Below, piece by piece: positions 46,467 through 55,582 of a stretch of 64,000 nucleotides of DNA. Location: positions 558,001 through 622,000 of the forward strand of contig NZ_CP036269.1 of NCBI RefSeq assembly GCF_007744675.1, read 5' to 3'. The notes beneath the pieces are model-generated. The model was not told the origin of the DNA and made no database searches. It worked only from the letters and a program-made list of their open reading frames with translations. Position numbers and translations under genes: made by a program. Positions within the stretch are counted from its first letter, which is position 1; each line of letters opens with the position of its first letter. The stretch comes from Gimesia alba. Its GTDB lineage: Bacteria > Planctomycetota > Planctomycetia > Planctomycetales > Planctomycetaceae.

Positions 46467-46898
46467 ATGGCCAACCTTCGATGTATGGTGCCGTGGATGG
46501 TATGCAGTATTGCAGTCATTCTTTTGAGCTCAGGGTGTGAGACGATGCCCGAATGGGATTCAAAAGCGATGTCTGGTTCACATCGTGTCGAGAAAAAAGT
46601 GAATTCGGCAGAAAAATACCGGATGCGGTTTCAGACAGAGCGAGACTCTAAAGCATTGGACTGGATTCTCAAAAACCGCTTGTATTCTGGAATGACACGT
46701 GCCACCGTTGAGAAAGAGCTTGGTGAAGAAGGTGAGTACCAGGAATCTTCCAAATGGTTGAAAGCAACTGGCGGGACATTTCGGACCACCGATGAAGCTT
46801 ACAAGTGGGGACCGGATGAAAGCGGTCGTAGTGTGTATCTCATTTTCCGGGATGATGTGCTGGTCAATTTTAACCCGGAAGATTTCGAACTGGACTAG
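46467..46898 (+). CDS. Small lipoprotein of unknown function
   Basis: A 143-residue protein with a signal peptide ending in a lipobox, C24 (LLSSGC). The mature part is hydrophilic. NRLYSGMTRATVEKELGEEGEY resembles the SmpA/BamE-type pattern, a short motif in which a small fold begins with G-M-T-R-x-x-V; the resemblance is weak and partial. The ATG at 46467 has AGGTGG eight bases upstream, better than an in-frame GTG four codons earlier. It converges on rlmN. Confidence 0.78.
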   Translation: MANLRCMVPWMVCSIAVILLSSGCETMPEWDSKAMSGSHRVEKKVNSAEKYRMRFQTERDSKALDWILKNRLYSGMTRATVEKELGEEGEYQESSKWLKATGGTFRTTDEAYKWGPDESGRSVYLIFRDDVLVNFNPEDFELD

Positions 46899-46915
46899 CG
46901 GCATTCCGGTTTGAG

Positions 46916-48022
46916 TTATTGAACCTGAACCAGGTCTTTTTCTTTCTCGCGGTTTAAACGTAGTTGACCGCAGGCGGCGTCGATATCGTCCCCTTTTCGT
47001 TTACGGACGGTTACGTTGACACCTCCCTTGGCGAGCGTCATGAAGAAACGATCCACGTCGGCCGTTGTGGGGCTCTGGTAGCCTGTTTCTTCGACTCCGT
47101 TCGCAGGGATCAGATTCACATGGGCATTGCGATGTTTTAACAGGCCGGCCAACTCGTGTGCATGTGCAGGGCTGTCATTGACGCCTGCCAGCAAAATGTA
47201 TTCAAAGGTGACGCGCCTGCCAGTGGTGACGTAATAATAGTCGGTTGCATCCATGATTTTCTGGATGCCGATTTTATTGTTCGTGGGAACGATCTGATCG
47301 CGCAGCTTATCGTTGGGAGCATGCAGGGAAACGGCGAGAATATACGATTTATTGACGTCCGCCAGTTCTCGAATTTTAGCTGGAAGTCCTACAGTCGAGA
47401 CAGTAATTTTCCTCGCACCAATTCCCATGCCGCCTTTGTGATTCAAAGTATCCAGCGCGGGGATCAAAGCGGGCAAATTGGCCAATGGTTCTCCAATACC
47501 CATCACGACGATATTCGAGATGCGTTCATCTTCGCCGATCACCCGGTCCAGCCGCAGGATCTGTTCCAGGATTTCTCCCATGGTCAGATTGCGGGTCAGC
47601 CCCAGTAAACCGCTGGCACAGAAGACACAGCCCATTGCACAGCCGACCTGCGTACTGATACAGACGGTATTTCGCTTGGGCTCGCGCATCAGCACACATT
47701 CCACATGATGACCGTCGTGAAGCTCAAGTAGTAGTTTTTCTGTGCGATCCTTTGACGTTTGATGTTTGACGATGGTGGTGGAAAACAGGCGAAAGTTCTC
47801 TTTGAGCAGATCACGAAACTTCTTGGAAATGTCGTGCATCGCATCAAAATCGTTCACGCGTTTGGTGAAGATCCAGCGTCGAATCTGGTCTGCGCGATAA
47901 GAGGAAGAGTCGTGCTCAATGCACCACTGGGCAAGCTGATCGCGGGTCAGGTCAGTAATCAACGGAAGTGAACAGGCTTCTATTGAGGAAGGCTGTGTGA
48001 CATCATTTTCGGAGGGCAGCAT
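46916..48022 (-). CDS. rlmN: Dual-specificity 23S rRNA/tRNA adenine-C2 methyltransferase
   Basis: A 368-residue radical-SAM methyltransferase acting on A2503 of 23S rRNA and A37 of tRNA. The iron-sulfur cysteines are C128, C132 and C135 (C-x3-C-x2-C in GCAMGCVFC). The C-terminal methyl-carrying cysteine is in DAACGQLR, and the other reactive position is VSTVG-side conserved. The length is normal. The ATG at 48022 is favoured over a TTG six codons upstream, but neither has a clear ribosome site. Confidence 0.95.
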   Translation of the reverse strand: MLPSENDVTQPSSIEACSLPLITDLTRDQLAQWCIEHDSSSYRADQIRRWIFTKRVNDFDAMHDISKKFRDLLKENFRLFSTTIVKHQTSKDRTEKLLLELHDGHHVECVLMREPKRNTVCISTQVGCAMGCVFCASGLLGLTRNLTMGEILEQILRLDRVIGEDERISNIVVMGIGEPLANLPALIPALDTLNHKGGMGIGARKITVSTVGLPAKIRELADVNKSYILAVSLHAPNDKLRDQIVPTNNKIGIQKIMDATDYYYVTTGRRVTFEYILLAGVNDSPAHAHELAGLLKHRNAHVNLIPANGVEETGYQSPTTADVDRFFMTLAKGGVNVTVRKRKGDDIDAACGQLRLNREKEKDLVQVQ

Positions 48023-48240
48023 GTTTTCTGGCTCAAGCAAGAGTGTTCGCAGTCGCTTCAGGTTGCTGCAAACAGGTTACGGAAATTATTCCGATCGCGG
48101 GAAACAGCCCGGAAACTTAGATAGGGGCTGAGGAATCTGTACAAGTATCATACCGGGCTACCGGGCCGAAGACCACTATTTCTCGCCGCGGTTTTTCAAT
48201 TCCAGCGCAGGCAGCCATTATAAAACGAGGTTACGATACA

Positions 48241-50148
48241 TTAGTCATCTTCCGGCGGGGCCGGGAAACTCACGACAGTCCCTTTTTTCTTCTTACTCCC
48301 TTTCTTGTCGTCCGTTCTTTCTTCGAGGTCAAACGAAAGGGCAGGGATGGGAGGAGGCGAATTGGGGATCGGCAGTTCGGGAGCTTCCAGAGTGGGAAGT
48401 TTCGGGGTCGTTTGCGCCTGCAGAGGTTGTTCGTTGATGGGACCCTGCGGAAGCTGTTTTCCTTGCGACATCCGAGGTGTATCTGGTGTGACCGTTGGTT
48501 TTTGCCGGACAATCCGACGACCATCGTCTTCGATGGCGTTTCGATGGAAGGCTATGGTTTGTCCTTGAATTTCCGCGCCGACAATTTTGTAATGTTGCCC
48601 GGGTGGGGCTTTGAGGGCACTGATTAAATTATTCCCTTCCAGGGAGGCACGGTCTTGTGGTGCCGTGGCCAGCTTCAGTTCCAGGCTGGAACCATCCGGG
48701 TATTTCAGTCGTAGTTTTGGTTGAGAGGCCAATTGGTTCGAAGCGCCAAATGGATTTCCAAACTCGGCGACGCGTTCAAACCGCGCATGAATTTCATTTT
48801 TACCGGACGCCAGTTTCGGTCGGGAATACGTTTTATTCGCCATGACCAGCTCTGCTTGCGACATATGCAAATGCCAGTTGCCCGTAGAAGCGATGACGAT
48901 GTCGTCCGCTCCAAAATGGAGTTGTTTGTAGACATAGAGTGAAGACTCAATCTGTGCTGTCGCGATCGGGGGCGTTCGTTCTGCTCCCAGGAACATGGCG
49001 CACTGAATCAGAGTCGGCACGGGGACCGATTGCACTATCTTAGGTTGGTTCAACTGGGCCATCATTTTTTGTTTATTGTTGGTTGCATAATAGTGCGAGA
49101 GCAGGGCGACCGAACTCTGTTTGGTTTCAAGGTCCACATCGAGATTACGGAGAATGGCTTCTTCTGCTTCCTCGTGTTGTTGGTACTTTTGCAAAATCCG
49201 CGAGCAGAGCAGGTTGGCTTCCCAGACTTCACTGGAATAGGTTTGCGATTTCAGAGCCATTTGTGCGGCTCCGGGCTGTCCGAGATAGTCACGAATGCCA
49301 GCCAGGTTTGCTGTACCGGAAGCCAGCATATCATCGCGACGGAAATAGCCTTCGCCACGGTCTGCCAGCTCAGAATAGGTGTTGGAGGCGGCGAAGAGTT
49401 GTCCCTGTGCCTGCTGGGTCCGTGCGACGTAATACCAGTAAGGCGGGTAATGACTCATAAAGCGTTCCAGACGTTTTAAAATCCGTAAACGAATACGGGG
49501 GTTCCGTTCCTTCATCGCTTCGTCAAGCGATGCCAGATCGTCATCACGGATCAACCAGTCATCGGGGATATTTTTTTCTTGTGCCAATTTCCAGAATGTA
49601 TCCAGAAACAGCGTTGATTTGGAAACGACCGTTTCCATGCGTTTTTTATCGACCTTCCAGAGATCCAGATCTTTTTGCGCTTCCACATTTCGATAATCCC
49701 ACCAACTGTTGGCACCCGTTCGGATGGCATTGCCAAACTGGAAGGTGAGGACATCAGTTGTCAGAGCGAGCGCATTGGTGGCTAACTTTTGGCGTGAATG
49801 GTAGTTGTGTTTATTTTTGAAGTACTCCCGTTCCTGTTCAGCGATCTCAACCTGGCCGATCTCATCAAGGACCGATGAGTAGAGCTTGATGACTTTCTCG
49901 TCTCCTACGCCGTTCAGATTCAGGTTGTTCAAAATCTTCTCGCGCTCTTCGAACATGACTTCTTTGGAGCCGGATTTTTTGATGCGGTAGAACGAGGCAC
50001 GGCAGTAATTGAGCGCGATGGCTGTTTTGCCGGCGGTAGGATCAGGTTCTTTCTTGTTTTCTTCAGCAGGTAACAGGCGCAGAGTTGACCCGCTGAGGAT
50101 CAAGATTACCAGGAATCGAACTGTTGTTTTTTGAAAAAGAGTCGGCAT
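48241..50148 (-). CDS. Secreted TPR-like protein with proline-rich tail, unknown function
   Basis: A 635-residue protein with a signal peptide (about 1-28, hydrophobic FLVILILSGSTLRLLPA). Residues about 190-400 look like helical TPR-type repeats (for example YWYYVARTQQAQGQLFAASNTYSELADRG). A beta-rich region follows to about 540 with AELVMANKTYSRP. The last 90 residues are Pro/Gln-rich with a Lys/Asp cluster. AAGGAG lies directly before the ATG, so the start is firm. No family is recognised and no neighbour suggests a function. Confidence 0.8.
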   Translation of the reverse strand: MPTLFQKTTVRFLVILILSGSTLRLLPAEENKKEPDPTAGKTAIALNYCRASFYRIKKSGSKEVMFEEREKILNNLNLNGVGDEKVIKLYSSVLDEIGQVEIAEQEREYFKNKHNYHSRQKLATNALALTTDVLTFQFGNAIRTGANSWWDYRNVEAQKDLDLWKVDKKRMETVVSKSTLFLDTFWKLAQEKNIPDDWLIRDDDLASLDEAMKERNPRIRLRILKRLERFMSHYPPYWYYVARTQQAQGQLFAASNTYSELADRGEGYFRRDDMLASGTANLAGIRDYLGQPGAAQMALKSQTYSSEVWEANLLCSRILQKYQQHEEAEEAILRNLDVDLETKQSSVALLSHYYATNNKQKMMAQLNQPKIVQSVPVPTLIQCAMFLGAERTPPIATAQIESSLYVYKQLHFGADDIVIASTGNWHLHMSQAELVMANKTYSRPKLASGKNEIHARFERVAEFGNPFGASNQLASQPKLRLKYPDGSSLELKLATAPQDRASLEGNNLISALKAPPGQHYKIVGAEIQGQTIAFHRNAIEDDGRRIVRQKPTVTPDTPRMSQGKQLPQGPINEQPLQAQTTPKLPTLEAPELPIPNSPPPIPALSFDLEERTDDKKGSKKKKGTVVSFPAPPEDD

Positions 50149-50472
50149 GTGATCTCCTTAACTGCCGATCAGTGTCAATATTTTGGCAGGAGTTTGGATT
50201 TGGTCGTGGATGCTTTGCACATCAATGCAGGAAATTAATTTCATTACTATCAATTTACACGACAAATCAAACACGTGTGGGGACTACTTGAGTTTTTACA
50301 CGATTTTCAGGGGGAGAGAGTTGCTGGAGGTCCGGTTGGGTAAAACAGGATAACTTTTGTATGTTTTCCACTTGGGAAAAGCGGAAAAACAGGATTGTGG
50401 GCAATAAAAAAATCCCCCTGATTCGTAAAGGAATCAGGGGGATGATTGTTTGCATCAGTTCAGTTTGGCTGA
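50149..50472. other. 324-nt intergenic region
   Basis: Between two minus-strand genes. It holds the terminator of the DegT gene (listed separately) and the upstream region of the secreted TPR-like gene. Nothing else is seen. Confidence 0.5.
50406..50443 (-). terminator. Intrinsic terminator after the DegT gene
   Basis: A perfect 13-bp stem, ATCCCCCTGATTC (50412-50424) and GAATCAGGGGGAT (50431-50443), with a 6-base loop. On the minus strand it runs into seven Ts. It lies 30 nt past the aminotransferase stop. Confidence 0.92.
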
Positions 50473-51672
50473 TTAAGCAGCTTTTGAAGCCGGGGGTGTT
50501 TCAGAATAGAGTGTTGGGAACTGCGAAGAGGAAAGACGTCCCAAGCTTTCTGCGATTCCTCGTACCACCGTCTCCTGTTGAAATTCATTCAGTTCCGAGA
50601 AGATCGGCAGTGCCAGGCACTCGCTGGTAATGAGTTCTGTTGCCGGCAGATCTCCCTGCTGATATCCCAGGTATTGGAAGCATTGCTGCATATGTAATGG
50701 ACGGGGATAGTAGATAGCACAGCCGGTGTGCTTTTCTCTCAAGTCCTGGAGAACCTGATCCCGCTGCCCGCCTTTGACGCGAATACTGTACTGGTTGTAA
50801 ACGTGTCGCCGATCGGGGAGTACCGTTGGCGGTTCGATGCAATCCAGCAGCTGATAATGGCGGAACAAAGCATTGTAGCGTCGTGCGTTTTCCTGGCGCT
50901 CAGCGGTCCACTGATCCAGGTGTCGCAGTTTGACTCGCAGCACAGCAGCCTGCAGTGCGTCAAGGCGGCTGTTGATGCCGATTTCCGCGTGCTGGTATCC
51001 GCCCAGGTCTCCATGAACGCGTAGGCGTCTGATGCGTGTGGCCAGATCGGGATCGTCAGTTGTGACGAGCCCGCCATCTCCGGCACCTCCCAGGTTTTTC
51101 GTGGGGAAAAAGCTGAAGCAGCCAATGGTTCCGAGAACACCGGCACGTCGCCCGCGGTATTCGGCACCGATGGCTTGAGCGGCATCTTCAATCACCGGAA
51201 TGCCATTGCGAACCGCATTTCGCCAGATCGGTTCCATATCTGCACATTGCCCGAAGATATGGACCGGCATGATGGCTTTGGTGCGTTCCGTAATTTTGTC
51301 TTCAATCGAATTGGGACACAGGTTGAAGCTGACAGGATCAATGTCAGCAAAGACCGGCGTGGCACCAACGCGTGCGATGGAACTTCCCGTCGCGAAAAAG
51401 GTAAAGGGGCTGGTGATGACTTCATCACCAGGGCCGATTTCCAATGCCATTAATGCCAGCACAAGTGCATCTGTACCAGAGGCGACTCCAATGGCATTTC
51501 GGGAATCGCAATATTCGGCGATATCACATTCAAATTCTGCCACTTCGTCACCCAGGACGAATGCCTGATCATCAAATACTTTCAGGACTGCTTCCTGAAC
51601 TTCGTCTTTAATTCTCTGGTATTGGGCGACAAGATTGATGAAGGGGACAGGGGTGGGGGTCTCGTTTGTCAT
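50473..51672 (-). CDS. DegT/DnrJ/EryC1/StrS-family aminotransferase
   Basis: A 399-residue PLP enzyme of the sugar aminotransferase family. The Schiff-base lysine is K192 in FFPTKNLGGAGDGG; D163 in IEDAAQAIGA holds the pyridine nitrogen; GTDALVLALMAL binds phosphate. The family makes amino sugars for surface polysaccharides. GGAG lies seven bases before the ATG. No other sugar-nucleotide gene is adjacent, so the substrate is unassigned. A strong terminator follows, so it is a monocistronic unit. Confidence 0.94.
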   Translation of the reverse strand: MTNETPTPVPFINLVAQYQRIKDEVQEAVLKVFDDQAFVLGDEVAEFECDIAEYCDSRNAIGVASGTDALVLALMALEIGPGDEVITSPFTFFATGSSIARVGATPVFADIDPVSFNLCPNSIEDKITERTKAIMPVHIFGQCADMEPIWRNAVRNGIPVIEDAAQAIGAEYRGRRAGVLGTIGCFSFFPTKNLGGAGDGGLVTTDDPDLATRIRRLRVHGDLGGYQHAEIGINSRLDALQAAVLRVKLRHLDQWTAERQENARRYNALFRHYQLLDCIEPPTVLPDRRHVYNQYSIRVKGGQRDQVLQDLREKHTGCAIYYPRPLHMQQCFQYLGYQQGDLPATELITSECLALPIFSELNEFQQETVVRGIAESLGRLSSSQFPTLYSETPPASKAA

Positions 51673-52250
51673 TCAGCGACTCCATTCGCTATGGGAATCC
51701 GGGGAGTTCCGTGCTCAAAAACAGGTAAGGTTGGTGGTTTTGAGAGATTTGGTACACCTTATTTTCAGGTAAGATGTGTCTGTTCCGGTCACTTTGGCTA
51801 ATCCCCATCTTGGGTTTCACAGAAGTGATTCGAAATTTCGTGCGTAGATTATGTCGAGAACCGTTTCCTGTCAATATGTGTCGATCTGAAAAGTAGAGAC
51901 TCTGGAATGTTGGTTTCAGGAAGTGGACGGCCCAGGACCGTAAGGTCTTATTTTACAAACAGCAAATGATTGCCCTGGGGATTGCCGATAGTAGAAGCAT
52001 TGACGGGTTTCAGGCGGGTTTTGTAGTCTTGACACCTGTTTTTATGCCTTTTACGATGAAGCATCAGTTCCAACTGGAACCGTATTCCAAAATCGACTAT
52101 ATACGTAAATGATGGCCTGACGGGCATGGTTTCACCCGAATTGGTCAAGCTTAACAGCTGTTTTTTTGATCTTTGAAGCCTATACTCAATGAAACGGCTT
52201 TGAGCGGTTTCACAGAATTTTTTTAGAGCAACGTCCAGAAAGGAAAACTC
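51673..52250. other. 578-nt intergenic region upstream of fdxA
   Basis: No gene with a good ribosome site or recognisable product was found on either strand; a 103-codon minus-strand frame at 51948-52259 looks accidental. TATACT at 52181-52186 is a possible -10 box for fdxA without a clear -35 partner. Confidence 0.45.
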
Positions 52251-52529
52251 ATGGCACACGTGGTTACAGAGGCTTGCTTCAATTGCAAATATACGGATTG
52301 TGTCGTGGTTTGCCCCGTAGAGTGCTTCTACGAAGGGGAATCAATGGTATATATCAATCCCGATGAGTGCATCGACTGCGAAGCATGCGTGCCTGAATGC
52401 CCGGTAGAAGCAATTTTTCATGAGGACAATGTTCCAGAAAAATGGCAGGAATACACTCAGATCAACGCCGAAAAATCACAGGAACTGCCCGTGATTACCG
52501 AAAAGAAAGATCCTTTGGCTGATTGCTAA
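52251..52529 (+). CDS. fdxA: 7Fe ferredoxin (FdxA type)
   Basis: A 92-residue ferredoxin with one 3Fe-4S and one 4Fe-4S cluster. The expected ligands are C9, C17 and C50 for the 3Fe cluster and C21, C40, C43 and C46 for the 4Fe cluster. C12 and C25 are additional. The N-terminus [16 protein letters not shown] is typical of FdxA. AGAAAGGA precedes the ATG. It would act as a cytosolic electron carrier; the redox partner is unknown. A bidirectional terminator follows. Confidence 0.95.
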   Translation: MAHVVTEACFNCKYTDCVVVCPVECFYEGESMVYINPDECIDCEACVPECPVEAIFHEDNVPEKWQEYTQINAEKSQELPVITEKKDPLADC

Positions 52530-52575
52530 ACACGATCTGACTCTTTTTTCGGCTTGTTTCTCTAATAAAAAATAG

Positions 52576-52613
52576 AAGAAGCCCCAATCTCCGACAGGGA
52601 TTGGGGCTTCTTT
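52576..52613. terminator. Bidirectional terminator after fdxA
   Basis: AAGAAGCCCCAATC (52576-52589) pairs with GATTGGGGCTTCTT (52599-52612) around a 9-base loop. A TTT lies at the plus-strand end and an A-rich stretch before it (T-rich on the minus strand), so it can serve both fdxA and the convergent DapA-family gene. Confidence 0.85.
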
Positions 52614-52615
52614 GA

Positions 52616-53572
52616 TTAATCGATGACATTGAGTCGCTGTCCCAATTCACGTAAGACTTCGATATCGGTGTCGGGTCTGGTGGGGCTTTGGGGATGGGTC
52701 AAATTCGTTTTGGTCCAGCCTCGCAGGTGCAGAAACTGAGCTGCTGAGTGCTTGTAAGCCGGGGAAGGGTTGCGAAACGTGAAATATCCCAGATATTGCA
52801 GCTGATCGTTCAATTCATAAAACGCAGGGTCGCCGGCAGCCCAGTAGGCGTCCCGTTTGGCAAACAGGTCGGGGGCAAATGTGCTCAGGCCCAGTAGGTA
52901 GTCACTGCCGTATTGGACCATATCGATGCCGAAGTCGTTGCCTGTGAAAACTTTGAAATCGGGCCGTTTCTGATCTCTCAGCTGTAGCCGCTCCCACTCT
53001 GGTTCCCGATGGAAGGACGAGTGTTTAGCGCCGATGCATTGCGGAATTTCCATCAGGGCGGCATAGGTGTCCAGATCGTAGACGGAGCCGAAGGGAGCCA
53101 GATCTTTGGTTAATTCAAAACCGATAAAACGATCAGTATTGGCGGCGATCGTCTGATAGGATTCAATAATCTCTGCGGGCGACTGTTCGATCAGACCGAA
53201 TGACTGAAAGATGACCGGGGTGCCGCCGTGCTCCTGGATCAGGTCCGTTTTTCTCTGATAACCGGCGGCATCAAAGTTGGCTCCCGTTTGATCGCTGACA
53301 AAAGCACCTGCCACAAACGGTCCGCCGCTCAGCGTCTGTTGTGCGATCTTCAGGACCTCAATAAAAGTCGGCTCGTCAATCAGATTCACATAACCGGTGT
53401 CCATATTGACGGCGGGGGTGATTCCCACTTCAGCGGTGCGGGCGATGTGGGCACTTAATGAATCTCGATCGATTTCCCCGGATTCCAGATAGGGGAGCAA
53501 AACGGCTGAAATTCCCGTCAATTTCCGGCGTGGTTTGATCATGCTGACGGGATCATAGGCTGCTTCTGGCAT
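52616..53572 (-). CDS. Dihydrodipicolinate synthase-family protein (not DapA)
   Basis: A 318-residue TIM-barrel of the DapA/NanA class I aldolase family. A Schiff-base lysine candidate is K183 in IGAKHSS. However, the tyrosine-bearing loop (canonical Y-N-x-P) reads [10 protein letters not shown] (123-132), so the catalytic Tyr is not in place and the GExxxL motif is replaced by [10 protein letters not shown]. It is therefore unlikely to make dihydrodipicolinate; another aldolase or lyase role is possible. AAGGA is about eight bases before the ATG at 53572. It is divergent from the sulfatase gene with 100 nt between. Confidence 0.85.
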   Translation of the reverse strand: MPEAAYDPVSMIKPRRKLTGISAVLLPYLESGEIDRDSLSAHIARTAEVGITPAVNMDTGYVNLIDEPTFIEVLKIAQQTLSGGPFVAGAFVSDQTGANFDAAGYQRKTDLIQEHGGTPVIFQSFGLIEQSPAEIIESYQTIAANTDRFIGFELTKDLAPFGSVYDLDTYAALMEIPQCIGAKHSSFHREPEWERLQLRDQKRPDFKVFTGNDFGIDMVQYGSDYLLGLSTFAPDLFAKRDAYWAAGDPAFYELNDQLQYLGYFTFRNPSPAYKHSAAQFLHLRGWTKTNLTHPQSPTRPDTDIEVLRELGQRLNVID

Positions 53573-53672
53573 TTGGGTGGTCCTTGCTATATATTTGAAG
53601 TTTAAAGCTGGATTCAATTGTGTTCCATCGACCATCAGGATACCAGATTCGCGCTCAATCTTGGAGGCATTC

Positions 53673-55094
53673 ATGAGTTTTCGACAGAGAGTTTCTCTTG
53701 CTTTGTTTTTTATGCTGTGTTGTTTTGGATTCCGCCTGGGAATTTTAGAAGCCGCTGATCAGCAGCAAAAACCGAATGTTCTGTTTTTATTTACGGATGA
53801 CCAACGTGCCGACACCATTCATGCGTTGGGGAACTCACTGATCCAGACGCCGAACCTGGATCAACTCGTGCGGAACGGGTTTGTGTTTAACAATGCCTAC
53901 TGCCTGGGAAGTAACTCCGGTGCTGTTTGTGTCTGCAGTCGGAACATGCTACTCAGCGGACGCACCTATTTCCGCTGGACGGGGCGTTACGCTTCGGCTA
54001 AGAAACCGAATTTTCCAGACTCCATGAAACAAGCCGGGTATTACACTTACCATCATGGTAAAAAAGGGAACACGGCGATGGAGATCCATAAGCGGTTCGA
54101 TCAGTCCCAATATCTGAATGATCAACAGGCACGTCTATTGGGCCAGCCCGGAAAAGAAATCGTCGATAATGCAATTCAGTTTTTGAAAACAAAAGAAGAC
54201 AAACCGTTCTTTATGTATCTGGCGTTTGCCTGCCCGCATGACCCTCGCGTGGCAGATCAGGAATATATGGATCTCTATCAGCGCGACCAAATTCCCTTAC
54301 CAGAAAATTATCTGCCTTTGCATCCATTCAATAATGGAGAACAGGTCGTACGTGATGAATTACTGGCCGGGTTCCCGCGCAGCAAAGCGGAAGTGAAAAA
54401 GCACCTGCATGATTACTATGCCGACATCACGGGCCTGGATGGTCATATTGGTCGATTGCTGAACGCGCTTAAAGAGAGTGGCGAATATGAGAATACCGTG
54501 ATTATCTTTTCATCCGATCATGGTCTGGCTGTTGGCAGTCATGGATTGATGGGGAAACAGAGCTTGTATGAACACAGTATGAAATCGCCCCTCATCTTCA
54601 GTGGTCCGGGGATTCCACACGGCCAGAGTGATGCGCTCGTTTATCTGTATGATATCTTTCCGACTGTCTGTGAAATGGTGGGAACTGAAGTCCCGCAAGG
54701 ACTGGACGCCTCTAGCATGTGGCCTGTGATCAGCGGCAAGAAACCAGAAATTCGTGAGACCCTGTTTACTGCTTACAAAGACGTGCAACGTTCGGTTCGC
54801 GATGACAGATGGAAACTGATTACCTACCCACAGATCAATAAGTCACAACTGTTTGACCTGAAAAATGATCCAGCGGAAACGAAGAATCTGTTTGGGCAGT
54901 CGGCCTGTCAGAGTCATTCAGACCGCTTGCTGGCGGCGATGAAAGACTGGCAGAAAAAAGCCGGCGATACGAGCCCGCTTGCATCTGATACGCCTCAGGA
55001 CGCGACCTTTAAGGCGCCAACGCCTGAAGAACTGAAACAATTGAAACAGCGTTGGAAGCCGAAAAAGAAGAAAACCAAGAAGAAGTCATCCTAA
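53673..55094 (+). CDS. Secreted sulfatase with atypical C-x-C-x-R active-site motif
   Basis: A 473-residue sulfatase with an N-terminal signal (cleavage near A28). Metal ligands D42/D43 (FTDDQRAD), a later SSDHG, and the HHGK and CPHDPR segments match family-I sulfatases. The site of the formylglycine residue reads C86-V-C-S-R90, where the usual signature is C/S-x-P/A-x-R; proline is replaced by cysteine. GGAGG six bases before the ATG at 53673 makes this start firm. The C-terminus is very basic (Lys-rich). The natural substrate, probably a sulfated polysaccharide, is inference. Confidence 0.92.
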   Translation: MSFRQRVSLALFFMLCCFGFRLGILEAADQQQKPNVLFLFTDDQRADTIHALGNSLIQTPNLDQLVRNGFVFNNAYCLGSNSGAVCVCSRNMLLSGRTYFRWTGRYASAKKPNFPDSMKQAGYYTYHHGKKGNTAMEIHKRFDQSQYLNDQQARLLGQPGKEIVDNAIQFLKTKEDKPFFMYLAFACPHDPRVADQEYMDLYQRDQIPLPENYLPLHPFNNGEQVVRDELLAGFPRSKAEVKKHLHDYYADITGLDGHIGRLLNALKESGEYENTVIIFSSDHGLAVGSHGLMGKQSLYEHSMKSPLIFSGPGIPHGQSDALVYLYDIFPTVCEMVGTEVPQGLDASSMWPVISGKKPEIRETLFTAYKDVQRSVRDDRWKLITYPQINKSQLFDLKNDPAETKNLFGQSACQSHSDRLLAAMKDWQKKAGDTSPLASDTPQDATFKAPTPEELKQLKQRWKPKKKKTKKKSS

Positions 55095-55109
55095 GAGAGA
55101 TTAAACCGC

Positions 55110-55325
55110 ATGGTATCAGAAACACGCCCACCGATCCGTTTAGATCAGTTTTTAAAACAGCAGGCTGCGGTCGGGACGGGCGGTCATGCCAAGATCGTGA
55201 TCCAGGCAGGAGAAGTGACCGTTAATGGAATCGTCGAGACCAGACGACGCAAGCAACTGTCGCCGGGAGATGTGATATCTTACGCCGGCGAACAGTGGTG
55301 CGTTGAAGTCACTCAGGACGAGTGA
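55110..55325 (+). CDS. Small S4-domain RNA-binding protein (YbcJ-like)
   Basis: A 71-residue protein consisting of one S4 RNA-binding domain: IRLDQFLKQQ at the N-terminus, then GHAKIVIQAGEVTVNGIVETRRRKQLSPGD, which is the classic S4 loop with G-x-V-x-V-N-G and basic residues. Such proteins bind structured RNA, often ribosomal. It starts 15 nt after the sulfatase stop and may be co-transcribed. The stop codon abuts the stop of a convergent small gene. Confidence 0.9.
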   Translation: MVSETRPPIRLDQFLKQQAAVGTGGHAKIVIQAGEVTVNGIVETRRRKQLSPGDVISYAGEQWCVEVTQDE

Positions 55326-55466
55326 TTATTTGAGATTGCTTCGGTGAACGTTAAATAAGCCACCGACCACAATCACGCAGAGAAGCAGTTTAAGATAATC
55401 TGAAGTTGTTGCGTTGTGCCAGATATCAAGTAAGTAGTACATCCAGCCATCAATCCAGAGTTCCAT
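55326..55466 (-). CDS. 46-residue single-helix membrane protein
   Basis: A very small protein with an acidic/aromatic N-terminus (MELWIDGWMYYLLDIWHN) and one membrane helix (LKLLLCVIVVGGLFNV, about 26-41) ending in a basic tail. A perfect GGAGG lies seven bases before the ATG at 55466, the main reason to call it. A longer open frame upstream exists but lacks a ribosome site. It begins 116 nt after the end of the glycosyltransferase gene on the same strand. Function is unknown. Confidence 0.62.
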   Translation of the reverse strand: MELWIDGWMYYLLDIWHNATTSDYLKLLLCVIVVGGLFNVHRSNLK

Positions 55467-55473
55467 GAGAAGT

Positions 55474-55478
55474 CCTCC
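55474..55478 (-). promoter_or_regulatory. Shine-Dalgarno site of the 46-residue protein gene
   Basis: GGAGG on the minus strand, seven bases before ATG at 55466. It supports the short reading of this frame. Confidence 0.75.
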
Positions 55479-55582
55479 GTTTTGACTCGCAACAAAATGC
55501 GGTATCGAAATTCTACATTCTATTCGGCGGCATGTCGGATTGGCACGCGAATAACGCATCCAGCGGTGTTGATGGTTGACTT

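Noticed and set aside
51948-52259. A minus-strand 103-codon frame upstream of fdxA
   Set aside because: It overlaps the fdxA start region, has no ribosome site and no recognisable product.
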